This document shows positions 1-5,360 of a DNA stretch of 5,360 nt, piece by piece. The translations under genes were made by a program, and so were the position numbers. The notes under the pieces are model-generated. The model was not told where the DNA came from and did not search any database. It saw only the letters and a list, made by a program, of their open reading frames with translations. Numbering within the stretch: the first letter of the stretch is position 1; each line of letters begins with the position of its first letter. The stretch lies in assembly GCA_002710495.1 (NCBI GenBank), contig PAKE01000026.1, positions 11,180 through 16,539 of the forward strand, read 5' to 3'. This DNA comes from Flavobacteriales bacterium. Its GTDB lineage: Bacteria > Bacteroidota > Bacteroidia > Flavobacteriales > BACL11.

Positions 1-692
1 TATCTAATATTAGTAAATCTGATTTGGCAGAATGTAAGCTGGTTTATGCTGATGTAATGTTGCTTTCTGGAAATATTTGGACTTCTTTACTTTATTATTC
101 TCAGGTAGAAAAAGATTTTAAAGAAAGCCCATTAGGACATGAAGCAAAGCTCAGAAGATCAAAAATATCGTATTATCAGGGTGATTTTGAATGGGCCCAA
201 TCTCAGTTAGATGTTCTTAAATCTTCTACATCAAAGCTTATATCCAATGACGCAATGGATCTTTCCTTACTTATTACAGATAATCTCAATCTGGATACTT
301 CTGCAGTTCCTATGGAAATATATGCTCGTGCAGATTTACTTTTCTATCAGAATAGATTTGAGGAGTCTATAACTACATTAGACACCATTTTAACTATTTA
401 TAGTGGACATACTTTAGTTGATGAAATTTATTTCAGAAAGTTTGAGATTTACACAGAACTAAAACAGACTCAAAAATCAGTTGAGATGTTAGAAACTATT
501 GTAAATCATTATTCATTTGATATTTTTTATGATGATGCACTTTTCAATTTGGCAAATATTTATGAAACAGAATTAGAGAATATTGAAAAGTCTTCTCAAT
601 ATTATGAGAAGATATTATTAGAATGTAGTGGTAGTATTTACATATCAGAATCAAGAAAGAAATATCGAAAAATTAGAGGAGATGACTTATGA
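1..692 (+). CDS. Tetratricopeptide-repeat (TPR) protein, 3' part
   Basis: This is the C-terminal portion of a helical-repeat protein. The frame is open from base 3 with no stop before the window edge, so the true start lies upstream. A TTG at base 24 can be read as a start but is almost certainly an internal Leu codon. About 229 residues are visible. They form repeated antiparallel helix pairs of TPR type: one near bases 100-190 (tyrosine-rich, with a Tyr-Tyr-Gln-Gly-Asp-Phe turn), one near 315-405 (Ala-Arg-Ala-Asp then Phe-Glu-Glu-Ser), one near 420-510, and one near 530-630 (Ala-Asn-Ile-Tyr then Tyr-Tyr-Glu-Lys). TPRs mediate protein-protein contacts; no catalytic motif is seen. From what I recall of the family, Bacteroidota have a protein of several hundred residues of this kind, probably exported, directly before a DUF4286 gene, but its N-terminus cannot be checked here. 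The partner and exact role are unknown. The stop overlaps the next gene by 4 bases (ATGA), so the two are probably co-translated. Confidence 0.88.
   Translation, partial: SNISKSDLAECKLVYADVMLLSGNIWTSLLYYSQVEKDFKESPLGHEAKLRRSKISYYQGDFEWAQSQLDVLKSSTSKLISNDAMDLSLLITDNLNLDTSAVPMEIYARADLLFYQNRFEESITTLDTILTIYSGHTLVDEIYFRKFEIYTELKQTQKSVEMLETIVNHYSFDIFYDDALFNLANIYETELENIEKSSQYYEKILLECSGSIYISESRKKYRKIRGDDL
675..681 (+). promoter_or_regulatory. Shine-Dalgarno-like site for the DUF4286 gene
   Basis: The purine run AGAGGAG ends 7 bases before the ATG at 689, inside the last codons of the TPR gene. It is a good match to the anti-Shine-Dalgarno sequence at a normal spacing. It supports 689 as the start and fits coupling through the ATGA overlap. 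None of the other four gene starts in the window has so clear a site, which fits the general weakness of Shine-Dalgarno use in Bacteroidota. Confidence 0.55.
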
Positions 693-1003
693 TAATTTAT
701 AATGTTACATGTAATGTTGAACATTCCGTTTCTAAAGATTGGCAAAAATGGATGAAGGAGATTCATATTCCTGAAGTTATGAAATGCGGAATTTTTATTT
801 CTGCAAATATGAATAAAGTACTTTCTAGAAATGACGATGGAGATACTTTTGCAATACAGTATAAATGTAATAGCATGAAAGATCTACATCAGTATGAGAT
901 AAAATTTGCTGGAGAATTACAAAAGAAACATACTGATAGATATGGCAAGAAAGTTGTGGCTTTTCGTACTATCTTAGAGGAATTAGATAGATTTGAGAAA
1001 TAA
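689..1003 (+). CDS. DUF4286 family protein
   Basis: This is a small, probably cytoplasmic protein of 104 aa, close to the usual family length of about 100. Features I associate with DUF4286 are an N-terminal beta strand (MIIYNVT), a Trp-rich helix leading into Trp-Met-Lys-Glu-x-His-Ile-Pro-Glu-Val-Met (residues 21-31), a central strand containing Ile-Gln-Tyr-Lys-Cys (56-60), and a C-terminal block with His81, Arg84-Tyr85-Gly86 and Val-Ala-Phe-Arg-Thr-Ile-Leu-Glu (90-97). The overall pattern suggests a small ferredoxin-like alpha/beta dimer fold, but that is inference. No biochemical function is established to my knowledge. There is no signal peptide or membrane segment. The start ATG overlaps the TPR stop by 4 bases and has a Shine-Dalgarno-like site 7 bases upstream, so it is very likely the second gene of that operon. 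It ends 26 bases before the convergent hydrolase gene; I see no convincing terminator hairpin in that gap. Confidence 0.9.
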   Translation: MIIYNVTCNVEHSVSKDWQKWMKEIHIPEVMKCGIFISANMNKVLSRNDDGDTFAIQYKCNSMKDLHQYEIKFAGELQKKHTDRYGKKVVAFRTILEELDRFEK

Positions 1004-1029
1004 AAGAGTAAGTCTGGAACTAACACTAA

Positions 1030-1668
1030 TTATTGTAAGAATGGATTAGATATTCGTTCCCTTCCAATAGAAGTTGATGGTCCATGACCGCAATATACAA
1101 TGGTTTCATCTTTTAAGCTCATTAGTTTTGTTTTTATGCTTTCAATCAAAGTATCAAAATCTCCTCCTGGTAAATCTGTCCTTCCAATACTTCCATTGAA
1201 TAAGATATCTCCTGAAATAATAAAGTTTTCTTCTGTATTAAACAAGCAAACATGACCAGGAGCATGACCAGGAGTAAATAAAATTTCCAATTTACTTTCT
1301 CCGAATTCTAATATACCTCCTTCTTCCAAATAGTGTTTTGGGTACGGACTTCCTTTGTAGTTTTCAAATCCATACATTCTAGCGATATCTCCTGCACCTT
1401 CCAAAAGTGGTAAATCTATTTTGTTTATATATAGTTCTAAACCCCACTTTTCACTTACAAATTTATTTCCCAAAATGTGGTCAATATGGCAATGTGTATT
1501 TATCAGTTTTACGGGATTCAAATTATTTTTATTGATGAAATCTACTAGTTCTTGTTCTTCATTTTTTTCATAACAACCCGGGTCAATAATGATGCAATCT
1601 CTTGTATTGTCCCATAAAATAAAAGTGTTTTCCTGAAAAGTATTAAAAGTAATTTGATGGATTTCCAT
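1030..1668 (-). CDS. MBL-fold metallo-hydrolase (glyoxalase II-like, YcbL type)
   Basis: A complete 212-aa protein of the metallo-beta-lactamase superfamily, close in size and motifs to the small glyoxalase II-like hydrolases (YcbL/GloC group). Metal ligands appear in the expected order: Thr-His-Cys-His-Ile-Asp-His (58-64, the HxHxDH signature giving His59, His61, Asp63, His64), His135 in Thr-Pro-Gly-His-Ala-Pro-Gly-His, Asp154 in Ser-Gly-Asp-Ile-Leu-Phe, and His195 in Cys-Gly-His-Gly. The segment Gly-Arg-Thr-Asp-Leu-Pro-Gly-Gly (162-169) is typical of this subgroup. Such enzymes use one or two Zn/Fe ions to hydrolyse thioesters such as S-lactoylglutathione. It lacks the long C-terminal substrate domain of classical glyoxalase II (about 250 aa), and many Bacteroidota lack glutathione, so the true substrate is open. 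There is no signal peptide, so it is probably cytoplasmic. It is transcribed alone, divergently from the TauE/SafE gene, from a promoter just upstream of the ATG at 1668. Confidence 0.93.
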   Translation of the reverse strand: MEIHQITFNTFQENTFILWDNTRDCIIIDPGCYEKNEEQELVDFINKNNLNPVKLINTHCHIDHILGNKFVSEKWGLELYINKIDLPLLEGAGDIARMYGFENYKGSPYPKHYLEEGGILEFGESKLEILFTPGHAPGHVCLFNTEENFIISGDILFNGSIGRTDLPGGDFDTLIESIKTKLMSLKDETIVYCGHGPSTSIGRERISNPFLQ

Positions 1669-1681
1669 ATTTATTTTTTTT

Positions 1682-1713
1682 CAAAGATACATTTCTTTAC
1701 ATTTGTACTCAAA
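1682..1713 (-). promoter_or_regulatory. Promoter for the MBL hydrolase gene (Bacteroidota type)
   Basis: Read on the minus strand, TTTG (1713-1710) is followed after 20 bases by TATCTTTG (1689-1682). This matches the Bacteroidota sigma factor consensus of a TTTG-like -33 element and a TAnnTTTG -7 element. Transcription would start near 1675, leaving a leader of only about 7 bases before the ATG at 1668. It is a sequence match only. Confidence 0.6.
1698..1705 (+). promoter_or_regulatory. -7 promoter element for the TauE/SafE gene
   Basis: TACATTTG matches the TAnnTTTG -7 consensus of Bacteroidota on the plus strand. The expected -33 position falls in a run of eight T bases (1674-1681) without the usual G, so that half is weak. 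Transcription would begin near 1711, about 10 bases before the ATG at 1722. The element lies only 8 bases from the divergent -7 element of the hydrolase gene, so the two polymerases could not both be bound at once. Confidence 0.5.
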
Positions 1714-1721
1714 ATAAATTG

Positions 1722-2093
1722 ATGGATTTAACTACTATTTTAACTTTAACTTGCATAGGATTGCTTGCAGGTATTTTATCAGGTTTTGTTGGAATTGGAG
1801 GTGGTTTAATTATGATACCTCTAATGATGCTCCTTTTAGGTCTCGATCAACTTACTGCACAGGGAACTTCTTTAGCAGTAATGCTACCACCTATCGGAAT
1901 ATTAGCAGCTTATAATTATTATCAGAATGGAAATTTAAAGATAAATTATGCCTTAATCATTGCTACTACTTTTATTATTGGAGGATATTTTGGATCTAAA
2001 CTAGCTATGCAAGTTCATCCTCATACTCTAAGAAAAGTTTTTGCTTTTATCATGTTCGTTGCTTCTATTAAAATATTTTTTTCGAAATCATGA
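1722..2093 (+). CDS. Half-size TauE/SafE (TSUP) family membrane protein
   Basis: A 123-aa, very hydrophobic inner-membrane protein of the TauE/SafE permease family (sulfite/organosulfonate exporter superfamily, TSUP). The family's N-terminal repeat signature is clear: Gly17-x3-Gly21-Phe-Val-Gly-Ile-Gly-Gly-Gly (to 28), Pro33, then Leu-Gly (39-40), Gln47-Gly-Thr-Ser-Leu-Ala (47-52) and Pro56-Pro57. A second conserved patch, Gly87-Gly-Tyr-Phe-Gly-Ser-Lys-Leu-Ala (87-95), precedes Leu103-Arg-Lys-Val-Phe and a last helix. I count about four membrane segments: 5-38 (probably a helix with a re-entrant or second part), 45-65, 75-95 and 103-120. Typical family members are about 250 aa with two such repeats, so this is one repeat and would need to pair with itself or another subunit. 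The transported substrate cannot be told from sequence. I chose the ATG at 1722; an in-frame TTG immediately before it adds one residue and is less likely. The last helix ends naturally, so truncation by mutation is not obvious. Confidence 0.88.
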   Translation: MDLTTILTLTCIGLLAGILSGFVGIGGGLIMIPLMMLLLGLDQLTAQGTSLAVMLPPIGILAAYNYYQNGNLKINYALIIATTFIIGGYFGSKLAMQVHPHTLRKVFAFIMFVASIKIFFSKS

Positions 2094-2106
2094 ATAAAAC
2101 AAGAAA

Positions 2107-2153
2107 CTTACCGGAAGAATATTTTAATAAAACTAAGTTATATATTTCCGTAA
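2107..2153. terminator. Possible bidirectional terminator hairpin
   Basis: In the 62-base gap between two convergent genes, arms 2112-2122 and 2140-2150 pair as CGGAAG / TTTCCG (one G-T pair), then one mismatch, then ATAT / ATAT, around a 17-base loop. With one bulged base, 2108-2110 can also pair with 2151-2153. The stem is AT-rich and neither side has a clean T tract. Its position fits a shared terminator for the TauE/SafE gene and the recQ-flavoprotein unit, but a hairpin this weak could arise by chance. Confidence 0.3.
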
Positions 2154-2155
2154 AT

Positions 2156-2671
2156 TTAGGAAATGAGTTTTTTACCAATCGTATTAAATTCTTCTGAAAA
2201 CACATCTAATCTTTCTAATAGATCTTTATTATTTACTTTGTTTTCCTCAAAATCTTTACCAGTAGCATAAACAATTCTTGGTAGTTGAATCATTCTCCAT
2301 TCGTTCATGCAAATCTGGGTTAGATGTTGTGTAGAGAGATAACTTCTTTCTCCTCCTGCGGCACAAATAATTCCAAAGAATTTTCCAGTTGATTTTCCAA
2401 AGCAGTTATCTAATATTATTTTTAGTCCATCATTAATACTATAACAATGTACTCCCATGCCAATAATAATATTATCCGCATGATCTACCTCATAATCTAA
2501 TTCAGTCATGCTTTCAGATATTTTTGTATGACAAGGTCTTAAATCCATGTTTCTAGCATCTATTATTTTAACTTCTATTCCTTTCACAGAAAGTCTGTTG
2601 TATACTTCTTTACATAAAATAAATGATCTGGATTCTGGTGATAAAGAGCTAGATACAATAAGTGTCTTCAT
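2156..2671 (-). CDS. NADPH-dependent FMN reductase-like flavoprotein
   Basis: A complete 171-aa cytoplasmic protein with a flavodoxin-like fold of the NADPH-dependent FMN reductase type (about 170-190 aa in the family). An initial beta strand (KTLIVSSS) leads into a phosphate-binding loop, Ser-Ser-Ser-Leu-Ser-Pro-Glu-Ser-Arg-Ser (7-16), which in this family holds the FMN phosphate. Strand 3 ends in Gly-Met-Gly-Val-His-Cys-Tyr-Ser (71-78), followed by a helix with Leu-Lys-x3-Leu-Asp-Asn-Cys (83-90), a family position that contacts the flavin and the dimer partner. Strand 4 runs into Cys-Ala-Ala-Gly-Gly-Glu-Arg-Ser-Tyr (103-111), the usual isoalloxazine-binding loop. The enzyme probably uses NAD(P)H to reduce flavin, quinone or another small acceptor; the real acceptor is not predictable. 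It starts 12 bases after the recQ stop on the same strand and has no obvious promoter of its own, so it is probably expressed with recQ. I see no functional link to DNA repair. Confidence 0.87.
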   Translation of the reverse strand: MKTLIVSSSLSPESRSFILCKEVYNRLSVKGIEVKIIDARNMDLRPCHTKISESMTELDYEVDHADNIIIGMGVHCYSINDGLKIILDNCFGKSTGKFFGIICAAGGERSYLSTQHLTQICMNEWRMIQLPRIVYATGKDFEENKVNNKDLLERLDVFSEEFNTIGKKLIS

Positions 2672-2683
2672 AAAACTCTTATG

Positions 2684-4867
2684 TTAATTACCTACGTTAG
2701 ATATAAATTGAATACGAGATATTCTTAATTCTTCATCAGAATATTCTTCTTCTAAGAATTCTTCTCTAGCTTCCTCTAAAGAGAAGTGTTTGGATGATTT
2801 AAAGAAATCAGCAAGCTCTTCTTGTTCGTAGTCATCCATCATATCCTCAAGCATATATTGTAAATCTAGTTTTGTGCCAGATTCTACAATAGTCTCAATT
2901 TCCTTAATCAGGTCATCAGAAGAAAGTCCTTTGTCTCTAGCAATATCTTCAATAGATAGTTTTTTATCTAAACTTTGTATAATATATACTTTATTTGATG
3001 ATTTCTTTACAATGGTTTTTACTAATAGATCTAAAGGTCTCTCAATATTGTTATCTTTTACATATTCTGATATTAGAGAGATGAATGATTCTCCAAATTT
3101 CTTTGCTTTTCCTAGACCCACTCCTTGTATTTGAGACATCTCTTCAATTGTAATAGGATAATTATTCGCCATATCTAATAATGAAGATTCCTGAAAAATA
3201 ATAGCAGGTGGCAATCCTTGTTCTTTTGCTATTTTTTTTCTAAGCTGTTTTAACATGCTAAAAATAATATTGTCCATCGCAGCTCCTTTTTGTGGAGTAG
3301 ATGAACTGCCGGTAGATTTAGAATAGTCATGATCTTCAGTTAGAGTAAAATTATATGGATTTTCAATGAATTTTCTTCCTTCATCTGTAAGCTTTATTAC
3401 TCCGTACGACTCAATCTCTTTTGTGATAATTTTTTTAACATACGTTTGGCGGATAACAGCATGCCAGAATTCTATATTTTTATCTTTCCCTGAACCAAAA
3501 ATATCAGAAATTATTCCCATATGTTGGTTTATTAAGCTATTTGCTTCACCAATCATAATTTTTGCAAGTTCTTTTGCTTTAAATGTTTCTTTACTAACTT
3601 CAATTGCTTTTAATAATTTTAAAACAAATCCCTGCCCTTCAAATGTTGGTTTGGGATTTTGACAATTGTCGCACATATTAGCACAATTTTCTGAGTCAAA
3701 TTCTTCTCCGAAATAATGCAATAAATATTTTCTTCTGCACATTGCTGTTTCTGCAAAAGAAATTGTTTCCATGATAAGTTGTCTTCCGATTTCTTGTTCG
3801 CTTACTGGCTTGCCGCTTAAGAATTTTTCTAATTTCTCTATATCCTTATAACTATAAAAAGTAACTAAAATACCCTCTCCATCATCTCTTCCTGCTCTTC
3901 CAGTTTCTTGATAATATCCCTCCAAGCTTTTAGGAATGTCATGATGAATTACATATCTGATATCAGGTTTGTCAATTCCCATTCCGAAAGCAATTGTCGC
4001 AACAATTACATCACAATCATCCATAATAAATGCGTCCTGATTAGATACTCTTGTTCTTTGATCAAGTCCCGCATGATAAGGACGTGCATTTATTCCGTTC
4101 ACCTGAAGAGTTTCAGCAATTTCTTCAACCTTCTTTCGACTAAGGCAATATACTATTCCAGATTTATTAGGATGTTCCCGAATAAATTTAATCATTTCTT
4201 TTTCAACGTCATGTTTTGGTCTGATGTCATAAAAAAGATTTTTTCGATTAAAAGAATCTAAGAATAAAGTAGAATCCAAACATTTTAGATTCTTCATAAT
4301 ATCATGACGCACTTTTGGGGTAGCGGTTGCAGTCAAGGCAATAATTGGTTTTCTGCCAATATTCTCAATTATTTCTCTTATTCTACGGTATTCTGGTCTG
4401 AAATCATGACCCCATTCAGAAATACAATGAGCTTCATCAATAGCAAAAAAAGAAATCTTTACGGATCTGAAAAATTCCACATATTCTTCTTTTATCAAAG
4501 ATTCGGGTGCTACATAGAGCATCTTAGTTTCTCCAGATTTAATGTCCTCCATCACAATATTTACTTGTGTTTTTGTTAAGGATGAATTAAGCACATGAGC
4601 TACACTTTCTTTAGAATTAAAAGTTCTTATAGCATCTACTTGGTTTTTCATTAAAGCAATTAACGGAGAAATAATAATTGCAACTCCATCAGAAATAAGT
4701 GCGGGTAGTTGATAACACATGGATTTTCCTCCACCTGTTGGCATAATTACCATACTATCGTTCCCTTTTAGTAAATTTTGTATTATTTGTTCTTGTTTAC
4801 CTTTAAAACTGTTAAATCCAAAGATGTCTTTTAGATTTTTATGTAATGTTTCTGAAGAAATACTCAT
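2684..4867 (-). CDS. recQ: ATP-dependent DNA helicase RecQ
   Basis: A complete 727-aa 3'-5' superfamily 2 helicase that acts in recombinational repair and replication-fork processing. Helicase motifs are all present: Walker A in Met-Pro-Thr-Gly-Gly-Gly-Lys-Ser (42-49, Lys48), Asp-Glu-Ala-His (144-147) running into the RecQ aromatic-rich loop Ser-Glu-Trp-Gly-His-Asp-Phe-Arg (150-157), Leu-Thr-Ala-Thr-Ala-Thr (178-183), Ile-Val-Tyr-Cys (238-241), Gly-Met-Gly-Ile-Asp-Lys-Pro (295-301), and motif VI Gln-Glu-Thr-Gly-Arg-Ala-Gly-Arg-Asp (320-328). Motif VI is followed by Asp329, where Gly is usual. The Zn-binding cysteines are Cys377, Cys395, Cys399 and Cys402. A winged-helix RQC region spans about 411-510, then a Ser-rich linker and an HRDC domain (about 530-605, with Gly-Val-Gly-Leu-Gly-Lys-Ala-Lys). 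Beyond that, about 120 further residues comprise a small helix-turn-helix-like segment (623-670) and an acidic tail. E. coli RecQ has 609 aa; the longer form is common in Bacteroidota. The start is set by the only ATG fitting the conserved N-terminus. No clear -7 element is seen upstream. Confidence 0.97.
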   Translation of the reverse strand: MSISSETLHKNLKDIFGFNSFKGKQEQIIQNLLKGNDSMVIMPTGGGKSMCYQLPALISDGVAIIISPLIALMKNQVDAIRTFNSKESVAHVLNSSLTKTQVNIVMEDIKSGETKMLYVAPESLIKEEYVEFFRSVKISFFAIDEAHCISEWGHDFRPEYRRIREIIENIGRKPIIALTATATPKVRHDIMKNLKCLDSTLFLDSFNRKNLFYDIRPKHDVEKEMIKFIREHPNKSGIVYCLSRKKVEEIAETLQVNGINARPYHAGLDQRTRVSNQDAFIMDDCDVIVATIAFGMGIDKPDIRYVIHHDIPKSLEGYYQETGRAGRDDGEGILVTFYSYKDIEKLEKFLSGKPVSEQEIGRQLIMETISFAETAMCRRKYLLHYFGEEFDSENCANMCDNCQNPKPTFEGQGFVLKLLKAIEVSKETFKAKELAKIMIGEANSLINQHMGIISDIFGSGKDKNIEFWHAVIRQTYVKKIITKEIESYGVIKLTDEGRKFIENPYNFTLTEDHDYSKSTGSSSTPQKGAAMDNIIFSMLKQLRKKIAKEQGLPPAIIFQESSLLDMANNYPITIEEMSQIQGVGLGKAKKFGESFISLISEYVKDNNIERPLDLLVKTIVKKSSNKVYIIQSLDKKLSIEDIARDKGLSSDDLIKEIETIVESGTKLDLQYMLEDMMDDYEQEELADFFKSSKHFSLEEAREEFLEEEYSDEELRISRIQFISNVGN

Positions 4868-4895
4868 CTTTATATATTAATGTATCTAAATATTT

Positions 4896-4903
4896 TACTT
4901 TTG
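4896..4903 (+). promoter_or_regulatory. -7 promoter element for the KpsF/GutQ isomerase gene
   Basis: TACTTTTG fits the Bacteroidota TAnnTTTG -7 consensus, 35 bases before the ATG at 4939. The predicted start of transcription is near 4909, giving a leader of about 30 bases that is A/T-rich and has no Shine-Dalgarno site. No good TTTG lies at the -33 position. On the opposite strand I could not find an equally good element for recQ; the nearest, TACATTAA at 4884-4877, has two mismatches. Confidence 0.45.
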
Positions 4904-4938
4904 TATCAAATTTCAAAACGAATATACATATAAATTTA

Positions 4939-5360
4939 ATGCCAAATAAGAAAAATATTTTAATAATTGCTAAGTCTGTTATTTCTACAGAAACTGATGC
5001 TATTGCTCAGTTACATAATAGATTAACTGATGATTTTTCTCAGGCAATTCAGATTATTTTATCTTCAGAGGGAAGGTTAATAGTTGCTGGAGTGGGAAAA
5101 AGTGCGAATATTGCTAATAAAATGGTGGCTACTTTTAATTCGACAGGGCAGCCTTCAGTTTTCCTTCACGCATCTGATGCCTTACATGGTGATTTAGGAA
5201 AGATACAAAAAAATGATGTTGTCATTTGTATTTCGAAAAGTGGAAATACGGAAGAAATTAAAATGTTAGTTCCTCTTGTAAAAAACTTAGGAAATAAAAT
5301 CATTTCAATTTGTGGGAATAAAGAATCATATTTAGCAAAAGAATCGGATTTATTTATTGA
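4939..5360 (+). CDS. kdsD: KpsF/GutQ family D-arabinose 5-phosphate isomerase, 5' part
   Basis: The first 140 codons of a sugar-phosphate isomerase, cut by the window end. Family members are about 320 aa: a SIS domain plus two CBS domains, the latter lying outside the window. The enzyme interconverts D-ribulose 5-phosphate and D-arabinose 5-phosphate, the first step toward KDO for lipopolysaccharide in the cytoplasm. The SIS domain is unmistakable: Val-Ala-Gly-Val-Gly-Lys-Ser (49-55), Met62-Val-Ala-Thr-Phe-Asn-Ser-Thr-Gly, His77-Ala-Ser-Asp-Ala-Leu-His83-Gly-Asp-Leu-Gly (77-87), and the sugar-phosphate loop Ser-Lys-Ser-Gly-Asn-Thr-Glu-Glu-Ile (99-107). Lys54, His83 and Glu106 line up, with a constant offset of five, with Lys59, His88 and Glu111, which I recall as active-site residues of E. 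coli KdsD; the fourth (His193) would lie downstream. The ATG at 4939 follows an A/T-rich leader and gives the expected N-terminal length. The gene is divergent from recQ with 71 bases between. GutQ-like or other arabinose-phosphate isomerase roles cannot be excluded from half the protein. Confidence 0.92.
   Translation, partial: MPNKKNILIIAKSVISTETDAIAQLHNRLTDDFSQAIQIILSSEGRLIVAGVGKSANIANKMVATFNSTGQPSVFLHASDALHGDLGKIQKNDVVICISKSGNTEEIKMLVPLVKNLGNKIISICGNKESYLAKESDLFI

Noticed and set aside
24..26. TTG at base 24 as the start of the TPR protein.
   Set aside because: The frame is open all the way to the window edge and the sequence before it continues the helical repeat, so this is an internal Leu codon of a gene that begins upstream.
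1004..1029. Possible terminator in the short convergent gap between the DUF4286 and MBL genes.
   Set aside because: I could not find complementary arms long enough for a hairpin, nor a T tract on either strand.
1719..1721. TTG immediately before the ATG as the start of the TauE/SafE gene.
   Set aside because: It adds only one residue and ATG is the far more usual start; nothing in the sequence favours the TTG.
2874..4579. Four plus-strand open frames (2874-3134, 3366-3662, 3908-4261, 4304-4579) inside the recQ region.
   Set aside because: They lie antisense to a full, motif-complete recQ gene, have no recognisable domain, and are rich in Ser, Phe, Ile and Asn, as expected from reading an A/T-rich gene backward.
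1..5360. A novel defence, mobile or secondary-metabolism system built around RecQ or the MBL hydrolase.
   Set aside because: All seven genes belong to known general families with normal composition. No transposase, integrase, nuclease partner, direct repeats or compositional break is present. RecQ has the standard cellular domain order and lies next to a lipopolysaccharide-precursor gene, in a setting that looks like core chromosome.

Overview
The window is an ordinary-looking piece of a low-GC bacterial chromosome, most likely from the Bacteroidota (probably Flavobacteriia). Three things suggest this: a TPR protein followed by a DUF4286 protein with a 4-base overlap; a long RecQ (727 aa) with the acidic C-terminal extension typical of that phylum, placed divergently from a KpsF/GutQ isomerase; and promoter -7 elements of the Bacteroidota type TAnnTTTG in both divergent intergenic gaps. 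The assignment rests on protein family resemblance and promoter style. No rRNA or other strong marker is present.

Layout. Bases 1-1003 (+) hold the 3' end of a tetratricopeptide-repeat protein and a translationally coupled DUF4286 gene. A 26-base gap separates these from a convergent MBL-fold hydrolase gene (1030-1668, -). Bases 1669-1721 are a compact divergent promoter region serving that gene and a half-size TauE/SafE-type membrane protein (1722-2093, +). A 62-base convergent gap (2094-2155) follows, with a weak hairpin. Bases 2156-4867 (-) are a two-gene unit: recQ first, then an NADPH-dependent FMN-reductase-like flavoprotein 12 bases downstream. Bases 4868-4938 are a second divergent gap, and 4939-5360 (+) is the 5' part of a KpsF/GutQ sugar-phosphate isomerase (probable kdsD), cut by the window edge.

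How the genes relate. They are mainly housekeeping or general-metabolism genes and do not form one pathway: DNA repair (RecQ), KDO/lipopolysaccharide precursor synthesis (KdsD), hydrolysis of thioester-type substrates (MBL fold), membrane transport (TauE/SafE) and flavin redox chemistry. The two co-directional pairs (TPR-DUF4286 and recQ-flavoprotein) are the only likely operons.

I found no RNA gene, CRISPR array, insertion sequence, integrase or toxin-antitoxin pair, and no sign of a new defence or mobile system. Coding density is high and no gap exceeds 75 bases. The findings are small-scale: paired divergent promoter motifs, a half-size transporter, an extended RecQ tail and a tiny overlapping ORF of doubtful reality.
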